This document shows positions 36,434 to 37,291 of a DNA stretch of 37,291 nt, in pieces. The notes beneath the pieces are model-generated. The model was not told the DNA's origin, did not search any database, and worked only from the letters and a program-made list of their open reading frames with translations. The number at the start of each line of letters is the position of its first letter. The first letter of the stretch is position 1. The translations under genes were made by a program, and so were the position numbers. Where the stretch lies: positions 1-37,291 of the forward strand of contig NZ_JAKJPO010000023.1 in the NCBI RefSeq assembly GCF_021725675.1, given 5' to 3'. The stretch is from Marilutibacter chinensis (GTDB lineage Bacteria; Pseudomonadota; Gammaproteobacteria; Xanthomonadales; Xanthomonadaceae).

Positions 36434-36709
36434 ATGGCATCGCAGTTCAAACAGACACTTATCAGCACATCTGTCGTTGGAGCAGTTCTTGGCCTATTGC
36501 CAGCAGCCCTTCTGATTCTCTTCTCTGTGTTTGATGCGGGCGACGACGACGGTCCGGCGTTTGTTGTGCGGTTTGATTCTTCGTTTCAAGGCTATGCGCT
36601 AATGGTGTTTGTCGGGTCTGTGGTGATTAGCACGGTGCTCTTTGGCTTGGTTCCGTGGCTGATTCATCAGACAATCGCCTACTTCGTGGCTCGCCGTCGG
36701 CGGGCCTAA
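36434..36709 (+). CDS. Two-helix membrane protein (array 2, cassette 5)
   Basis: This 91-residue protein has membrane helices at about 10-33 and 52-80 and an Arg-rich C-end (YFVARRRRA). An acidic loop (DAGDDDGPAF) lies between the helices. ATG at 36434 is taken; the longer frame from 36308 runs through the attC of cassette 4 and is an artefact. The TAA is the attC stop. No family recognised. Confidence 0.6.
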   Translation: MASQFKQTLISTSVVGAVLGLLPAALLILFSVFDAGDDDGPAFVVRFDSSFQGYALMVFVGSVVISTVLFGLVPWLIHQTIAYFVARRRRA

Positions 36710-36763
36710 CAGTTCATTCAAGCCGAAGCCGCTTCGCGGCTCGGCTTAATTCAGGTGTTAGGC
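36706..36763 (+). repeat. attC of cassette 5
   Basis: 58 bp, CTAAC to GTTAGGC (36757-36763), with AGTTC instead of AATTC on the left arm and AGGTGTTAGG on the right. Confidence 0.92.
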
Positions 36764-36766
36764 GCG

Positions 36767-37210
36767 ATGGACAGTTCACAGTTGGTCAAAAACGGTAAGA
36801 GCCTCGTGGAGGCAATGGGCTTTTGGCCGTCGTTCCACGATGCCAATGTCATGGCGACATCCCGGGACGGTGATTCCTTCTCCGTTACAGTCCATCTTTT
36901 CACAATGACCGACCAAGTGGATTCAGCGGGCTACTACGTGCTGGAAAAGCATCACCTGGCAACAATCGTCATGCGCGGCGTAGCGAGCAACTCCTTGCCG
37001 TCCGATTACTCCGGTGACTGCTTGGATAGGATCTCGTTTCAGCGCATCGACGGCCACCTCCAGATCGACTTCTCGTCCCACATGGACCAAGACGGTACCG
37101 TTGTTTGCGCGGAGGCAGAGATCGCCAGCGTCATACCCTGCTCTTCCAAGGGTGCGGCACTCGCGCCTAACAATTCATTCAAGCCGAAGCCGCTTCGCGG
37201 CTCGGCTTAA
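36767..37210 (+). CDS. Imm50-like protein (array 2, cassette 6)
   Basis: This 147-residue protein has the Imm50-type opening FWPSFHDANVM, followed by alternating strands (DSFSVTVHLFTM, YYVLEKHHLATIVMRG) and a DRISFQRIDGHLQIDFSS segment. Imm50 proteins are immunity-family proteins, often found outside any toxin context in cassettes. Unlike most cassette genes here there is no stop before the attC. The last residues (NNSFKPKPLRGSA) are encoded by the attC itself, stopping at its TAA (37208-37210). It is the last gene of array 2. Immunity function is inferred from the family. Confidence 0.65.
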   Translation: MDSSQLVKNGKSLVEAMGFWPSFHDANVMATSRDGDSFSVTVHLFTMTDQVDSAGYYVLEKHHLATIVMRGVASNSLPSDYSGDCLDRISFQRIDGHLQIDFSSHMDQDGTVVCAEAEIASVIPCSSKGAALAPNNSFKPKPLRGSA

Positions 37211-37226
37211 TTCAGCAACTGTCTTG
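37167..37226 (+). repeat. terminal, non-canonical attC of array 2
   Basis: It starts as a normal attC and ends CAGCAACTGTCTTG instead of CAGGCGTTAGG. It is the same terminus as at 3971-4030, with only the left-arm bases (CGAAG against TGGCG) differing. Sequence beyond it is unrelated to that beyond the left copy. Confidence 0.85.
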
Positions 37227-37238
37227 TGAGCCCAGCTG

Positions 37239-37291
37239 TCAGGCAGTTAAGGCCCCTTCCGCACGCAGCTCGTCACGCCGTCTGGCATTGA
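37239..37291 (-). CDS. possible 3' end of a minus-strand gene (partial)
   Basis: On the minus strand a frame open from the window edge reads NARRRDELRAEGALTA and stops at TGA (37241-37239). Codon use is core-like. If real, array 2 ends against a convergent core gene exactly as array 1 ends against recD. It is too short to identify. Confidence 0.3.
   Translation of the reverse strand, partial: NARRRDELRAEGALTA

Noticed and set aside
37247..37291. Alternative minus-strand tail ending TAA
   Set aside because: Two overlapping short frames are open at the window edge; the one stopping at 37239 has better codon use, but neither can be proved.

Overview
ORGANISM. The middle 30 kb is very GC-rich, with strongly G/C-biased third codon positions. 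It carries recC-recB-recD, mlaFEDCB, rmuC, rlmI and a Coa1-like gene, plus REP-like palindromes. The integron attC sites at both ends have the ~58 bp form with the CTAAC...GTTAGGC ends seen in xanthomonad chromosomal integrons. This points to a gammaproteobacterium of the Xanthomonadaceae/Lysobacteraceae (Luteimonas/Lysobacter/Pseudoxanthomonas-like). Genus is an inference. LAYOUT. (1) Positions 1-89 hold the tail of an unidentified gene, and 90-183 is the left edge of a gene-cassette array. (2) Positions 177-4030 are a five-cassette array with all genes on the + strand and an attC after each: an HNH-like protein, a lipoprotein, an unknown with an NxxKH motif, a two-gene DUF5343 + Swt1-type HEPN ribonuclease-like cassette, and a secreted protein. 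(3) Positions 4127-13376 (minus) are recC-recB-recD, each joined by ATGA overlaps. (4) Positions 13835-18602 (+) are the outer-membrane lipid-asymmetry (Mla) genes mlaF-E-D-C-B, followed after a gap by mlaA. (5) Positions 18768-34416 are ordinary chromosomal genes: a lipoprotein, RmuC, a GFA-like zinc protein, an XRE regulator with a symmetric operator, a secreted protein of unknown family, RlmI-type rRNA methyltransferase, secreted isoamylase, rhomboid protease, outer-membrane beta-barrel, Coa1-like protein, an osmoprotectant-type ABC transporter with a fused substrate-binding/permease subunit, a DUF4234-like membrane protein and an M28 peptidase. (6) Positions ~34703-37226 are a second array of six cassettes: membrane, secreted, small unknown, ORF-poor, membrane, and Imm50-like. 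(7) Positions 37239-37291 may be the end of a minus-strand gene. HOW IT FITS TOGETHER. Neither array has an integrase in the window, so each looks like a cluster of attC sites lacking integrase (CALIN) or a fragment of a larger integron. The two arrays have the same orientation. Each ends in an almost identical 60 bp terminal attC whose GCGTTAGG end is replaced by the same 14 bases, so the 30 kb core block and the second array lie between two direct repeats. The cassettes are visibly less GC-rich than the core and mostly encode exported, membrane-bound or defence/immunity-like proteins. The strongest candidate for an undescribed system is the DUF5343/HEPN pair in cassette 4 (2239-3461). The shared array terminus is the most unusual architectural feature.
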